Positions 30,096-39,553 of a stretch of DNA of 64,000 nucleotides are shown one piece after another. The notes beneath the pieces are model-generated. The model did not search any database. It was not told the DNA's origin and was given only the letters and a program-made list of their open reading frames with translations. The stretch's first letter is position 1, and each line of letters begins with the position of its first letter. This DNA is from Acidithiobacillus sp. (GTDB lineage Bacteria > Pseudomonadota > Gammaproteobacteria > Acidithiobacillales > Acidithiobacillaceae): positions 6,380 to 70,379 of the forward strand of contig JAPTWR010000171.1 in assembly GCA_028065135.1 (NCBI GenBank). The letters are read 5' to 3'. The position numbers were made by a program, and so were the translations under genes.

Positions 30096-30848
30096 ATGCC
30101 GCGTTTCTTGATTAGTAACGACGATGGTTATCTGGCACCGGGACTGGCGGCACTTGCGGAAGCGATAAAGCCTTTGGGCGATCTGGAAGTACTGGCGCCG
30201 GAGCAGGACCGGAGCGGCGCCAGCAACTCCCTCACCCTGGACCGGCCTCTGCGGATGCGCACCGGGCTCAACGGATTTCACTATCTGATCGGCGGTACGC
30301 CTACCGACTGCGTTCACCTCGCAGTCACCGGAATTTTCGCGGAAACACCGGATATGGTAATCTCGGGCATCAACCGGGGAGCCAACATGGGGGACGATGT
30401 GCTCTACTCAGGCACCGTGGCCGCAGCCACCGAGGGGCGTTTCCTGGGGCTGCCCGCCATGGCGGTTTCCTTGGCCGGGCGCGATTGCACCCACTTTTCG
30501 ACTGCGGCGCGGGTCGCCGCCAAACTGGTGACCGGGGTGCTGAGTCACGCGCTGCCTGCCGATACCATCCTCAATGTGAACGTGCCGGATTTGCCCTACG
30601 ATGAAATCCGTGGATTTGAAGTGACGCGCCTGGGGCGTCGCCACAAGAGCGACATGGTGATACCGGCGGCGGATCCCCGCGGCGATCCCGTTTACTGGAT
30701 TGGCCCTTCCGGGCGTGAAGCAGACGCCGGTCCCGGTACCGACTTTGACGCAGTGCGTCGCGGTTATGTTTCCATTACCCCGCTGGACCTGGATATGACC
30801 CGTTACAATTTTCTGGAGGGCTTGAGTCAATGGCTGCTTCGTTGCTAG
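30096..30848 (+). CDS. surE: 5'-nucleotidase SurE
   Basis: Survival-protein phosphatase acting on nucleoside monophosphates. It has 250 aa; the metal-binding NDDG motif is at residues 8-11 ([11 protein letters not shown]), with [10 protein letters not shown] and the conserved [17 protein letters not shown] loop. Complete length. It overlaps pcm by 19 nt, and rpoS follows, the classical surE-pcm-(nlpD)-rpoS order. Confidence 0.95.
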   Translation: MPRFLISNDDGYLAPGLAALAEAIKPLGDLEVLAPEQDRSGASNSLTLDRPLRMRTGLNGFHYLIGGTPTDCVHLAVTGIFAETPDMVISGINRGANMGDDVLYSGTVAAATEGRFLGLPAMAVSLAGRDCTHFSTAARVAAKLVTGVLSHALPADTILNVNVPDLPYDEIRGFEVTRLGRRHKSDMVIPAADPRGDPVYWIGPSGREADAGPGTDFDAVRRGYVSITPLDLDMTRYNFLEGLSQWLLRC

Positions 30849-31558
30849 CCCTGAGTCGTGAAGTCGGCATGATTTCCCCGCGCACGCGGGGAAGAATGGT
30901 GCTCCGTCTGCGCGCGGACGGCATCCGTGATGAGCGGGTGCTGGACGCGATGAACCGGGTTCCGCGTCATCGCTTTGTCGCCCAGGCGCTGGCGGGACGG
31001 GCCTATGAGCCGGTATCGCTGCCCATTGGTTACGGGCAGACCATCTCCCAGCCCTGGATGGTGGCGCGGATGATGGAAGCGATTCTGGAGGAGCGGGAGG
31101 AGGTCCCCCGGCGAGTGCTGGAGATCGGTACAGGGTCTGCTTACCAGACCGCCGTGCTGGCGGAGCTAGGGGCGGAGGTCTTCAGTATCGAGCGTATCGG
31201 CCCGCTGCAAGAAAGGGCGACCGCATTGCTGGGCAGGCTGGGCTATCGCCAGGTGCATCTGCAGCATGGCGATGGCAGCGGCGGCTGGCCGGAAAAAGCC
31301 CCCTTTGACGCAATTGTCATTACCGCTGCCGTGCCCTGCGCACTGGCGCCCCTTTACCGCCAGTTGTGCGCCGGAGGCAGTCTGGTAATGCCGGTGGAGG
31401 AGGGAGGGGGGCAGCATTTGCAGGTCAGTCATTGGGATGGTAACGCTGCGCGGGTGATCGCGCTGGGCAGTTGCCATTTTGTCCCCTTGCTAGCGGGTAC
31501 CGTTTCTGTGGCCTCAGGAGAGTGTGCGGATGATAAACGCAATCGGAGACGAGGATGA
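30830..31558 (+). CDS. pcm: protein-L-isoaspartate O-methyltransferase
   Basis: Repairs isoaspartyl residues using S-adenosylmethionine. The 242 aa protein has the SAM loop [18 protein letters not shown] and the preceding [20 protein letters not shown] segment, both diagnostic. It is about 25-30 residues longer than the minimal enzyme at the N-terminus; the frame overlaps surE by 19 nt, and a Met at 30872 (MISPRTRGR) is a possible shorter start. Its 3' end overlaps rpoS by 29 nt. Confidence 0.93.
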   Translation: MAASLLALSREVGMISPRTRGRMVLRLRADGIRDERVLDAMNRVPRHRFVAQALAGRAYEPVSLPIGYGQTISQPWMVARMMEAILEEREEVPRRVLEIGTGSAYQTAVLAELGAEVFSIERIGPLQERATALLGRLGYRQVHLQHGDGSGGWPEKAPFDAIVITAAVPCALAPLYRQLCAGGSLVMPVEEGGGQHLQVSHWDGNAARVIALGSCHFVPLLAGTVSVASGECADDKRNRRRG

Positions 31559-32483
31559 GGACGGGGGGGGTCCAGATGCATCCCCGATATCGGAACAGGA
31601 CGAGGATGCTCCGGAAAAGATCGATGGAGCGGAAGATTTCGGCGAGACGCCCGACTGGGATGCCACCCGCTGTTATCTTCGGGAGATCGGACACAGCCCG
31701 CTGCTGACAGCGGAGCAGGAAGTGACCCTGGGGCGCCTGGTGCAGGCTGGCGATCAGGCTGCGCGTTGCACCATGATAGAGAGCAATCTCCGCCTGGTAG
31801 TAAAAGTGGCGCGACACTACCTCAACCGGGGCTTGCCACTTCTGGACCTGATCGAAGAGGGCAACCTCGGGCTGATCCGTGCGGTGGAGAAATTTGATCC
31901 GGAACGCGGCTTTCGCTTCTCTACCTATGCGACCTGGTGGATTCGTCAGAATATCGAGCGGGCGCTGATGAATCAGACTCGCACCATCCGCCTGCCCATT
32001 CACGTGATGAAGGAACTCAGCGCGGTGCTGCGCGTCACCCGCTGTCTTGCACAAACTCTGCAGCGGGACCCGACGCCGGAAGAGGTGGCAGAAGCTTTGG
32101 ATCGTTCCGTCGACGCGGTCCGCGATTGCCTGGAAATGGATGGCCGGGTGACAAGCCTGGATATGCCCTACGGCAGGGGGTCGGATCGTTCCCTGGCCGA
32201 CCTGGTGGCAGACACCAACGCAGTAGGCGTGGAACAGCGGCTGGAGAACCAGAGTCTTTCCCGACAGGTGCACCATTGGATTGCGACCATGGCCGAAAAA
32301 CATCGCCTCGTGCTGCTCTGGCGCTTCGGGCTGGACGGTACGGACGGGGCGACGTTGGAAGAGGTGGGCTCCCGCCTCGGCATTACCCGGGAGCGGGTGC
32401 GCCAGATTCAGGTGGAGGCGCTGCTGGTGTTGCGCCAGCGCATCGAAGCGGAAGGGTTGGCACCCGAGGGCCTGTTCGGTTGA
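31530..32483 (+). CDS. rpoS: RNA polymerase sigma factor RpoS
   Basis: Stationary-phase/general stress sigma-70 family factor of 317 aa. Region 1.2 DATRCYLREIGHSPLLTAEQE, region 2 core NLRLVVKVARHYLNRGLPLLDLIEEGNLGLIRAVEKFDPERGFRFSTYATWWIRQNIERA (residues in that order), and region 4 TLEEVGSRLGITRERVRQIQVEAL are all clear. The surE-pcm context supports RpoS rather than another group 2 factor. nlpD, usually between pcm and rpoS, is absent, so the nlpD-internal rpoS promoter of enterobacteria has no counterpart here. Start at ATG 31530 with AGGAG upstream. Confidence 0.92.
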   Translation: MINAIGDEDEDGGGPDASPISEQDEDAPEKIDGAEDFGETPDWDATRCYLREIGHSPLLTAEQEVTLGRLVQAGDQAARCTMIESNLRLVVKVARHYLNRGLPLLDLIEEGNLGLIRAVEKFDPERGFRFSTYATWWIRQNIERALMNQTRTIRLPIHVMKELSAVLRVTRCLAQTLQRDPTPEEVAEALDRSVDAVRDCLEMDGRVTSLDMPYGRGSDRSLADLVADTNAVGVEQRLENQSLSRQVHHWIATMAEKHRLVLLWRFGLDGTDGATLEEVGSRLGITRERVRQIQVEALLVLRQRIEAEGLAPEGLFG

Positions 32484-32505
32484 CGCCTGGCCGATTCCGC
32501 AGATT

Positions 32506-32880
32506 TCAGGCCACGGGCGGCAACAGCGCAGCGATGACCATGCGATCTTCGGCCAGCAGGATGTTGTAGGTGCGGCAGGCGGCGCTGGTGTCCATCACCT
32601 CCACCGCCAGTCCGGCGGTGCGCAGGGCGCGCAGCAACTCCAGCGGAAAATGCTGATGCTTGCCGGTGCCCAGCAGCATGATATCGGGCCGGCGTGTCAC
32701 GACCTCGTCAAAGTGCGAGAGTTCAAGGGCGTCGGCATGTTCCGGCCCCCAGGGACTGTGCAGCCACTCGGCGCCGACCAGCAGCCCCTGTCCGTAATTT
32801 TCGCCGTGAATGACGATGCCCTGCGGCCCGTAGGCATGGATGACATTGCGATGGGTGTCGCGCTGCAGATGTAATTTCAT
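32506..32880 (-). CDS. Mth938-like (DUF498) domain protein
   Basis: A 124 aa compact protein of the Mth938/NDUFAF3-like fold. Recognisable blocks are YGPQGIVIHGENYGQGLLV, the central DIMLLGTGKHQHFP and the C-terminal VEVMDTSAACRTYNILLAEDR. The eukaryotic relative is a complex I assembly factor, but bacterial members have no fixed role. Convergent with rpoS (22 nt between stops) and divergent from the aminotransferase gene. Confidence 0.85.
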   Translation of the reverse strand: MKLHLQRDTHRNVIHAYGPQGIVIHGENYGQGLLVGAEWLHSPWGPEHADALELSHFDEVVTRRPDIMLLGTGKHQHFPLELLRALRTAGLAVEVMDTSAACRTYNILLAEDRMVIAALLPPVA

Positions 32881-32974
32881 GAGATTCTTCCCCTGCGCGG
32901 ATTGACAGGCCCGCGCCGCCTCTCTATTGTTCATCGGTTTCGGCATTCGCTACAACCCTGAAGGCCCACGCCAC

Positions 32975-34156
32975 ATGAACAGTGACTTTGAACGTATCCG
33001 TCGTCTGCCCCCCTACGTGTTTAACATCGTTACGGACCTCAAGAATCAGGCCCGCAAGCGGGGCGAGGATATCATCGACTTTGGTATGGGGAACCCCGAC
33101 CAGCCCACGCCGCAGTACATCGTCGATAAGCTCTGTGAAACGGCACAACGGGGTGACACCCATCGCTACAGCGTGTCGCGCGGCATTCCCCGCCTGCGCC
33201 GCGCCATTACGACCTGGTATGAGCGCCGTTACGGTGTGCAGCTCGATCCCGAGTCCGAGGCCATCGTCACCATCGGTTCCAAGGAGGGCATCGCCCACCT
33301 GGCACTGGCGACCGTGGGCCCCGGCGATACGGTGCTGGTGCCCAGCCCGACTTATCCCATCCACCCCTACGGTTTCGTGATAGCGGGCGCCGATGTGCGC
33401 CATGTGCCGATGCTACCGGGGGTGGATTTTTTCGAAGAACTGGAAAAAGCGGTCAGGGCGGCGTGGCCGAAGCCGAAGATGCTGGTGATCAACTTCCCCC
33501 ACAATCCGACGGCGGCGGTCGTGGATCTGGACTTTTTCGCGCGGATCGTGGCGTTTGCCAAGGAACACCGTATTTGGGTGGTGCATGATCTGGCCTATGC
33601 GGATATCGTCTTTGATGGCTATAAAGCGCCGAGCTTTTTGCAGGTGCCAGGGGCCAAGGACGTGGGCGTCGAGTTCTTCACCCTTTCCAAGAGCTACAAC
33701 ATGCCCGGCTGGCGGGTGGGCTTTGCGGTGGGAAACCCGAAGCTGGTGGGCGCCTTGGCGCGGATGAAGAGTTATCTGGATTACGGCACCTTTACCCCCA
33801 TTCAGGTGGCGGCCATCACCGCGTTGGAAGGGCCGCAGGATTGCGTGGAAGATATCCGCCTGATGTACGAGCAGCGCCGCGACGTGCTCTGCGAGGGGCT
33901 GGACGCGGCGGGCTGGGCAGTCGACAAGCCCAAGGCGACCATGTTCGTCTGGGCGCGGATTCCCGAATCGCTGCGCAGGATGGGCTCGCTGGAATTCTCC
34001 AAGCTGGTACTGGACCGCGCCAAGGTGGCGGTAAGTCCGGGGATCGGTTTCGGTGACCTGGGCGACGAATATGTGCGGTTCGGGCTGGTGGAGAATGAGC
34101 ACCGTACCCGTCAGGCTATCCGCGGCATTAAACACCTGTTTCGTGAGGATCTGTAA
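32975..34156 (+). CDS. AlaC-type class I/II aminotransferase
   Basis: PLP-dependent transaminase of 393 aa. The cofactor Lys is in [13 protein letters not shown], with [10 protein letters not shown] and YADIVFDGY upstream. It belongs to the subgroup that includes the glutamate-pyruvate aminotransferase AlaC and is commonly found directly before homoserine dehydrogenase in proteobacteria. Start at ATG 32975 ([16 protein letters not shown]), which fits the family; an upstream in-frame Met at 32927 does not. Its stop overlaps the hom start (TAATG), so it is co-translated with threonine genes. Confidence 0.88.
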   Translation: MNSDFERIRRLPPYVFNIVTDLKNQARKRGEDIIDFGMGNPDQPTPQYIVDKLCETAQRGDTHRYSVSRGIPRLRRAITTWYERRYGVQLDPESEAIVTIGSKEGIAHLALATVGPGDTVLVPSPTYPIHPYGFVIAGADVRHVPMLPGVDFFEELEKAVRAAWPKPKMLVINFPHNPTAAVVDLDFFARIVAFAKEHRIWVVHDLAYADIVFDGYKAPSFLQVPGAKDVGVEFFTLSKSYNMPGWRVGFAVGNPKLVGALARMKSYLDYGTFTPIQVAAITALEGPQDCVEDIRLMYEQRRDVLCEGLDAAGWAVDKPKATMFVWARIPESLRRMGSLEFSKLVLDRAKVAVSPGIGFGDLGDEYVRFGLVENEHRTRQAIRGIKHLFREDL

Positions 34157-35478
34157 TGGCGGAGGATATGGCCCCGGTACGGATCGGTATTCTTGGCATG
34201 GGCACTGTCGGCCAGGGAACGGTGCGGGTGCTGGAGCGCAATGCCGAAGAAATCACCCGTCGGGTCGGGCGGGAGCTACGGGTGGTCCATGCGGCGGTGC
34301 GTAATCCGGCGCGTTTGGAAGGATTGGGGCTGGATGCGCGGATCAGCAGCGATCCCTGGGCGGTGGTACGTGATCCCGAAGTGGATGTGATCGTCGAAGT
34401 GATGGGTGGGCAGGAACCTGCCCTGAGCCTGCTGCTGGCGGCTATCGCGGCGGGTAAACATGTGGTGACCGCCAACAAGGCCCTGCTGGCCGAGCATGGC
34501 AACGAGATTTTCGCGGCGGCGCAGGCGCGGGGGGTGATGGTTGCCTTCGAGGCGGCGGTGGCGGGTGCCATTCCCATCATCAAGGCGATCCGCGAGGGGC
34601 TGGCGGGCAACCGGATTCAGTGGCTGGCGGGCATTATCAACGGCACCAGCAACTACATCCTCTCCCAGATGTTCCACGCGGGCTGGGATTTTCAGCAGGC
34701 CCTGGCTGAGGCGCAGCGGCTGGGTTATGCCGAGGCCGATCCGGGGCTGGATGTGGATGGCGGCGATGCCGCGCACAAGATTACCTTGATGGCGTCCATT
34801 GCTTTCGGTATTCCGGTGGATTTCGCCCATTGTCATGTGGAAGGCATCCGTGCGCTGGAACGGACCGATGTGGCCTATGCCGCCGATCTGGGCTATCGCA
34901 TCAAGTTGCTGGGTATTGCGCGGCGCCGCGCGGATGGCGTCGAGTTGCGGGTACATCCGACCCTGATTCCCCATAGCCATCTGCTGGCCAATGTGGAGGG
35001 ACCCTTCAACGCGATTCTGGTGGAGAGCGATGCGGCGGGGCAGAGCCTTTATTATGGACGCGGTGCGGGCGGCGATCCAACAGCCAGCGCCGTGGTGGCA
35101 GATTTGGTGGATGTGGCGCGGACCATGACCGCCGATCCCAGCAACCGGGTGCCCCATCTCGCCTTCCAGCCCGATGCCATGAGTGCCTTGCCGCTGCTGC
35201 CCATGGCCGAGGTGGAGAGCGCTTACTATCTGCGCATCCACGCCCATAACCGTGCCGGTGTGCTGGCACAGGTGGCGACGATGTTGGCGGAATATGAGAT
35301 TTCCATCGAAGCGCTGGTGCAGAAAGAGACGCCGGAGGCAGACAGTGTGCCCATCGTCCTGCTGCTGCACCGCTGCCGGGAGGGTGACCTGGAGCAGGCC
35401 ATCGCCCGCATGGAAGCCCTGCCAGTGGTCGTTCAGCCCATACTGCGCCTGCGCGTCGAGAGTTTGGCGGAAGGGTGA
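34156..35478 (+). CDS. hom: homoserine dehydrogenase
   Basis: Reduces aspartate semialdehyde to homoserine, the branch to threonine and methionine. In its 440 aa: NAD(P) loop ILGMGTVGQGT at residues 14-24, catalytic-domain signature AGIINGTSNYILSQM and GLDVDGGDAAHKITLMA (catalytic Asp/Lys region), then a C-terminal ACT domain (HAHNRAGVLAQVATMLAEYEISIEALVQ) for threonine feedback. Overlaps the aminotransferase by 1 nt; thrC follows after 51 nt. Confidence 0.95.
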   Translation: MAEDMAPVRIGILGMGTVGQGTVRVLERNAEEITRRVGRELRVVHAAVRNPARLEGLGLDARISSDPWAVVRDPEVDVIVEVMGGQEPALSLLLAAIAAGKHVVTANKALLAEHGNEIFAAAQARGVMVAFEAAVAGAIPIIKAIREGLAGNRIQWLAGIINGTSNYILSQMFHAGWDFQQALAEAQRLGYAEADPGLDVDGGDAAHKITLMASIAFGIPVDFAHCHVEGIRALERTDVAYAADLGYRIKLLGIARRRADGVELRVHPTLIPHSHLLANVEGPFNAILVESDAAGQSLYYGRGAGGDPTASAVVADLVDVARTMTADPSNRVPHLAFQPDAMSALPLLPMAEVESAYYLRIHAHNRAGVLAQVATMLAEYEISIEALVQKETPEADSVPIVLLLHRCREGDLEQAIARMEALPVVVQPILRLRVESLAEG

Positions 35479-35529
35479 TCCGGCAGCTACACCGAATTTT
35501 GGCATTTCATCTTAAATCAGGATAACTTC

Positions 35530-36660
35530 ATGACCCGTTATACCGGCATTATCGACCATTACCGCGCCTTTCTGCCCCTGGCTCCCGAGACTCCGGCGGT
35601 GAGCTTGGGTGAGGGCAATACGCCGCTGATCGAATGCATCAATCTGCCCCGCCAGCTTGGCCTCGACATCCGCCTTTTCCTCAAATTCGAGGGCCTGAAT
35701 CCCACCGGCTCCTTCAAGGACCGTGGTATGGCCATGGCGGTGACCAAGGCCAAGGAAGACGGCAGCGAAATGGTGATCTGCGCCTCCACCGGCAACACTT
35801 CGGCGGCAGCGGCGGCCTATGCGGCGCGGGCTGGAATGCGCGCCTTCGTAGTGATCCCGGAAGGCAAGATTGCCCTCGGCAAGCTCTCTCAGGCGATGAT
35901 GCATGGTGCCATGGTGTTGCAGATTCGTGGTAACTTCGATGCGGGCATGCAGATCGTCCAGGAAGTGGCGGCCAATGCGCCGATCACCCTGGTGAATTCG
36001 GTTAACCCTTACCGCTTGCAGGGTCAGAAGACGGCGGCCTTCGAGATCATCGAAGCATTGGGTGAAGCGCCCGATTATCACGCCCTGCCGGTGGGTAATG
36101 CCGGCAATATCACCGCCCACTGGATGGGTTATTGTGAAGCCACCGACGGGCGGACCGACAAGTCCCAGTCTTTGACCGCCTGCTGCAAGTTCTGTAATGG
36201 CACCTGTAGCTACGGTCACGGTAAGGTGGGAAAACGACCGAAGATGCTGGGTTTTCAGGCAGCAGGCAGTGCCCCCTTCATCGTCGGCCACTATGTGAAG
36301 GACCCCGAGACCATCGCCACGGCCATCCGTATCGGCCACCCCATGTCCTGGGATCAGGCGCATCGGGTGCAGGCGGAAAGCGGCGGTTGGTTTGGCGGGC
36401 ATAGCGATGCCGAGATTCTGGAGGCGCAGCGCTGGCTGGCGCAATATGAGGGCGTTTTCTGCGAACCGGCCTCGGCGACTTCGGTGGCGGGGGTGGTGGC
36501 TGCGGCCCGTGCCGGAAAGATGGAAGGGGGTGCGACGGTAGTCTGTACCCTCACTGGGCATGGCCTCAAAGATCCCGATACCGCCATCGCTCAGGGTGGC
36601 GAAGTGTTCACCGTGGACGCCAGTCTGGAGGCTGTGCAGCGCGCCATCCTGGATCGCTGA
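35530..36660 (+). CDS. thrC: threonine synthase
   Basis: Converts O-phosphohomoserine to threonine with PLP. The short-form enzyme of 376 aa has the cofactor Lys in TGSFKDRGM and the phosphate-cup GNAGNITA. A Cys-rich insertion (ACCKFCNGTCSYGHG, about residues 215-230) sits between the PLP phosphate loop and the KMLGFQAAG segment; four Cys in CC-x2-C-x3-C spacing could bind metal. The stop overlaps the next gene's start. Confidence 0.93.
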   Translation: MTRYTGIIDHYRAFLPLAPETPAVSLGEGNTPLIECINLPRQLGLDIRLFLKFEGLNPTGSFKDRGMAMAVTKAKEDGSEMVICASTGNTSAAAAAYAARAGMRAFVVIPEGKIALGKLSQAMMHGAMVLQIRGNFDAGMQIVQEVAANAPITLVNSVNPYRLQGQKTAAFEIIEALGEAPDYHALPVGNAGNITAHWMGYCEATDGRTDKSQSLTACCKFCNGTCSYGHGKVGKRPKMLGFQAAGSAPFIVGHYVKDPETIATAIRIGHPMSWDQAHRVQAESGGWFGGHSDAEILEAQRWLAQYEGVFCEPASATSVAGVVAAARAGKMEGGATVVCTLTGHGLKDPDTAIAQGGEVFTVDASLEAVQRAILDR

Positions 36661-37625
36661 TGGCGGATCTCTGCCTCTGGCTGTCGGGATTGCGCGGCGT
36701 GCCGGAGGATGACCTGGGCGCGGTGTTGCCGCGTTACTGGGGGCGTGGGCGGGCGGAGCGGTTGACGGCTGGCTCCTCTCTGGAGGTGGCGGGGCATTTG
36801 CTGGGTTTCGGGGGCTTGTTGCCCGCCGCGGCATTGCTTGCGGAGTCCGAGGGTATAGCGACCGCAGGGCACTGGGTCATCGCCCTGGAGCCGGTGACGT
36901 TTCGCGGTCAGGCGGGGCGGGCGGTGTTACAGCCTCTGCCGGGTCTGGTTGAGGACTCGGCAGAGGCGCTCTTCGCGGCGGCGGTGGCGCATATGGCGGA
37001 TGCGCCCTGGACTCTGCGGCGCGGTGCCAGGCGCTGGTATGCGCTGGCCACCGCTACGCCCGACCTGCACTGCCCCGATCCCGAACGAGTCTGGGGCCGC
37101 GAGCCCCTGGCCTTGCAAGTCACTGGTGCCGATGCCCGGCGCTGGAATGCCTTCCTCAATGAGTTGCAGATGCTCCTCGCCGCCCATCCCGTCAATCAGG
37201 ATATCGATGCCAGCGGGCAGGACTCCTGGTGTCTGTTCTGGGCCTGGGGGGAGGGGCGATTGCCTTCTGTGCGGCCCATTCCGAAGTGGAAGATCGTGGC
37301 GGCGGAGGCCGACTATCTGCAGGCTGCGGCCCGCTGGCTCGGCCTGCCGCTATCCTATTCCAAAGTGTTGCAGGCCGCGACGGAACTGCCCGATGATCTG
37401 CTCTGGGTCTGGTCCGGGGCCTGGCTCTACCCGGATACGGCGAAATCCTTTGCGGCGCTGGTCCCGGCCCTGCGATCCCTGTGGCGGAGTGACGGGCGCC
37501 TGGAGTGCTTGACGGGTGTGCTCGCCAGCGGCGGTATAGAGCGCCTTACGCTTCGTCGTGCGGATCGCTGGCGCTTCTGGCGCAGACCGGCTCGGCCCGG
37601 CCATGCGCTGCCGGGAGTCTGGTAG
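36660..37625 (+). CDS. RpfE-like protein
   Basis: A 321 aa cytosolic protein without signal peptide or membrane helices. It resembles the regulatory protein RpfE / phosphoglycerate-mutase-like family of xanthomonads and relatives, by the conserved blocks VTGADARRWNAFLNELQMLLAAHPVN, NSFWLWGGG-like region (here SWCLFWAWGEG) and the late Trp-rich segments. The following recJ-prfB-lysS order is the one seen next to rpfE in Xanthomonas. Biochemical role unknown. Its stop is directly followed by the recJ start. Confidence 0.65.
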   Translation: MADLCLWLSGLRGVPEDDLGAVLPRYWGRGRAERLTAGSSLEVAGHLLGFGGLLPAAALLAESEGIATAGHWVIALEPVTFRGQAGRAVLQPLPGLVEDSAEALFAAAVAHMADAPWTLRRGARRWYALATATPDLHCPDPERVWGREPLALQVTGADARRWNAFLNELQMLLAAHPVNQDIDASGQDSWCLFWAWGEGRLPSVRPIPKWKIVAAEADYLQAAARWLGLPLSYSKVLQAATELPDDLLWVWSGAWLYPDTAKSFAALVPALRSLWRSDGRLECLTGVLASGGIERLTLRRADRWRFWRRPARPGHALPGVW

Positions 37626-39407
37626 ATGGCTGCGGAAGCCGTTCGTGTTGTCGATCGTCCTATGGCAGCGGCGATATTGCGCGCGGCTTTGGAACTCGGA
37701 TATACCCCGCTCCAGGCCCGGATCATTGCCGGCAGATTGAGTGATGCGGATGTGGCGAAGCTGCCGGCTTTGCTGAATCTGCAGTTGAGTGGCCTCACCC
37801 CGCCCGACCTGCTCCCCGATATCGATATCGCTTCTGAATGCGTTGTCTCCGCCATAAAACAAGGGTTGCCCATCCTCCTGATTTCCGACTTCGATGCGGA
37901 TGGCGCTTCGGCCCACGCGGTGCTGAAGTTTGCGTTCCGGGATTATTTCGGCGTCCCGGAAGCGCGGATTCACAGCTATATCGGACATCGTCTGCGCGAT
38001 GGTTACGGCGTCACCGAAACCCTGACGGACCGCATCATCGCGGAGGCCCCCCACCCCGCTTTGATCATTACCGCGGATCAGGGGAGCACGGATCACGAAC
38101 GGATCGCCCGGCTGCGGGATCATGGTTTTACCGTCATCGTCACGGATCATCACGGTGTGCCCGCGGATGGGCCGCCCCCTGCAGCCGTGGCTTGCGTAAA
38201 CCCGGTGCGCGAGGATTCGGCGTTTCCCGATCCTTACATCGCGGGCGTACAGGTGGCATGGCTGCTGTGCTGCGCGGTTCGCCAGCGATTGATTCAGGAC
38301 GGCCATCTTCCCGTCAGTGCGCCAAAACTCGGCGGTCTTTTGGACCTGGTTGCCCTGGGAACCATGGCCGATTGCGTCAATCTGGCGCGATCCACCAATA
38401 ACAAGGCGATTATCGCCCGCGGACTGGCGATCATGAACGCGCCGGCGGCGCGGCCCGCCTGGCAGGCACTGTATGTCGCCACGAACTGCAAAGGCCCCAT
38501 TACCGCCGCTACCCTGGCATTCAGTTTTGCGCCCGTCATCAACGCCCGCGGACGCCTGGATTCGGCGCTGGGCAGTGTGGATCTGCTCATGAGTGATAGC
38601 GTCCCGGTGGCGGAAGGACTGGCGCTGCATTTTGTGGAGCACAACACCGAACGTAAGGCGGTCCAGTCGAACATGCTGCAACGAAGCGCAAAACAGGCGG
38701 CACAGCAGGTTCGGGATGGCGCGGCGGCGATTACGATCTTTGATCCCGAAGGCCACGCGGGTGTCCACGGCATTTGTGCGGCGCGACTGGCGGAGTCCTT
38801 TGGCAGACCCGTCGCTTATTTCTCGCCCAAGGCCGAGGGCGAACATATCACCGCCTCGCTGAGAACCGTGCATGGCTTTCATGTGCGGGATGCCCTGGCG
38901 GAGATGGCCGGCCGTTATCCCGATGATTTCATCGCCTGGGGTGGCCATGCCGGCGCCGGCGGGGTGACCTTGAAGCGCGATGGTCTGCGGCGCTTTGCGG
39001 AAGCGTGGGCCTCTATCGCCGCAAGCGCATTGCGTGACCAGAGGGCCGGTCCGGAGATTGTCACCGATGGTCCCCTGGAGGTGGCTCCCAGCTTCGCCGT
39101 TGTGGAAGAACTGGCGGCCCTGGAACCCTTTGGTCGCCAATGGGAGCACCCAGTTTTCAGAAGCCACGGCCGGATTGAACAGGTCCGCCCGGTAGGCGAC
39201 GGCAGGCATCTGAAACTGGTCGTGAACATAGATGCGACGGGCTACGACGCCATCTGGTTCGGCGCCGTGGAAAATGGCGTCTGCCCGGTCGAAGTCGGGC
39301 AGACGGTACTCATGGCTTACGAGCTGGATGTGAATACATTCCGGGATACGACTACCCTGCAATTGCGGATTCGGCATGTGGCGCTGGTCGGCGACCAGCC
39401 GGTTTAG
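37626..39407 (+). CDS. recJ: RecJ-type single-stranded-DNA exonuclease
   Basis: DHH-family nuclease of 593 aa. Motif I is SDFDADGASA, motif II ITADQGSTDHER, motif III VTDHHG, followed by the DHHA1 GGHAGAGG motif and a C-terminal OB-like domain. The metal ligands are retained, but motif II differs from the common VDNG/VDCG form, and the overall sequence is a divergent RecJ. No signal peptide. It lies between the RpfE-like gene and prfB. Confidence 0.88.
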   Translation: MAAEAVRVVDRPMAAAILRAALELGYTPLQARIIAGRLSDADVAKLPALLNLQLSGLTPPDLLPDIDIASECVVSAIKQGLPILLISDFDADGASAHAVLKFAFRDYFGVPEARIHSYIGHRLRDGYGVTETLTDRIIAEAPHPALIITADQGSTDHERIARLRDHGFTVIVTDHHGVPADGPPPAAVACVNPVREDSAFPDPYIAGVQVAWLLCCAVRQRLIQDGHLPVSAPKLGGLLDLVALGTMADCVNLARSTNNKAIIARGLAIMNAPAARPAWQALYVATNCKGPITAATLAFSFAPVINARGRLDSALGSVDLLMSDSVPVAEGLALHFVEHNTERKAVQSNMLQRSAKQAAQQVRDGAAAITIFDPEGHAGVHGICAARLAESFGRPVAYFSPKAEGEHITASLRTVHGFHVRDALAEMAGRYPDDFIAWGGHAGAGGVTLKRDGLRRFAEAWASIAASALRDQRAGPEIVTDGPLEVAPSFAVVEELAALEPFGRQWEHPVFRSHGRIEQVRPVGDGRHLKLVVNIDATGYDAIWFGAVENGVCPVEVGQTVLMAYELDVNTFRDTTTLQLRIRHVALVGDQPV

Positions 39408-39553
39408 CCAATAATTCCAATTTGGAATCCCGCCTGCGGAAAACACTGCTGGAGATCAGCGCCGAAACTGCGCATAATTACGGCCTTTGCGTGCAGGGCA
39501 ACCGGGTGTGGGCGGGTATGGCCCTGACGCAGCCGGATGGAAAAGGAAGAATC
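39408..39553 (+). promoter_or_regulatory. prfB upstream region with palindrome
   Basis: A 146-nt gap between recJ and prfB. It holds a 15-bp perfect palindrome at 39414-39428 (ATTCCAA-T-TTGGAAT) seven nt after the recJ stop, which may be an operator or part of a promoter. A GGAAGA ribosome site lies just before the prfB ATG. Nothing else is recognisable. Confidence 0.35.

Noticed and set aside
37350..39446. 698-codon open frame on the - strand
   Set aside because: It lies fully antisense to the RpfE-like and recJ genes, has no recognisable domain and an Arg/Gly/His-rich composition typical of shadow frames in GC-rich DNA.
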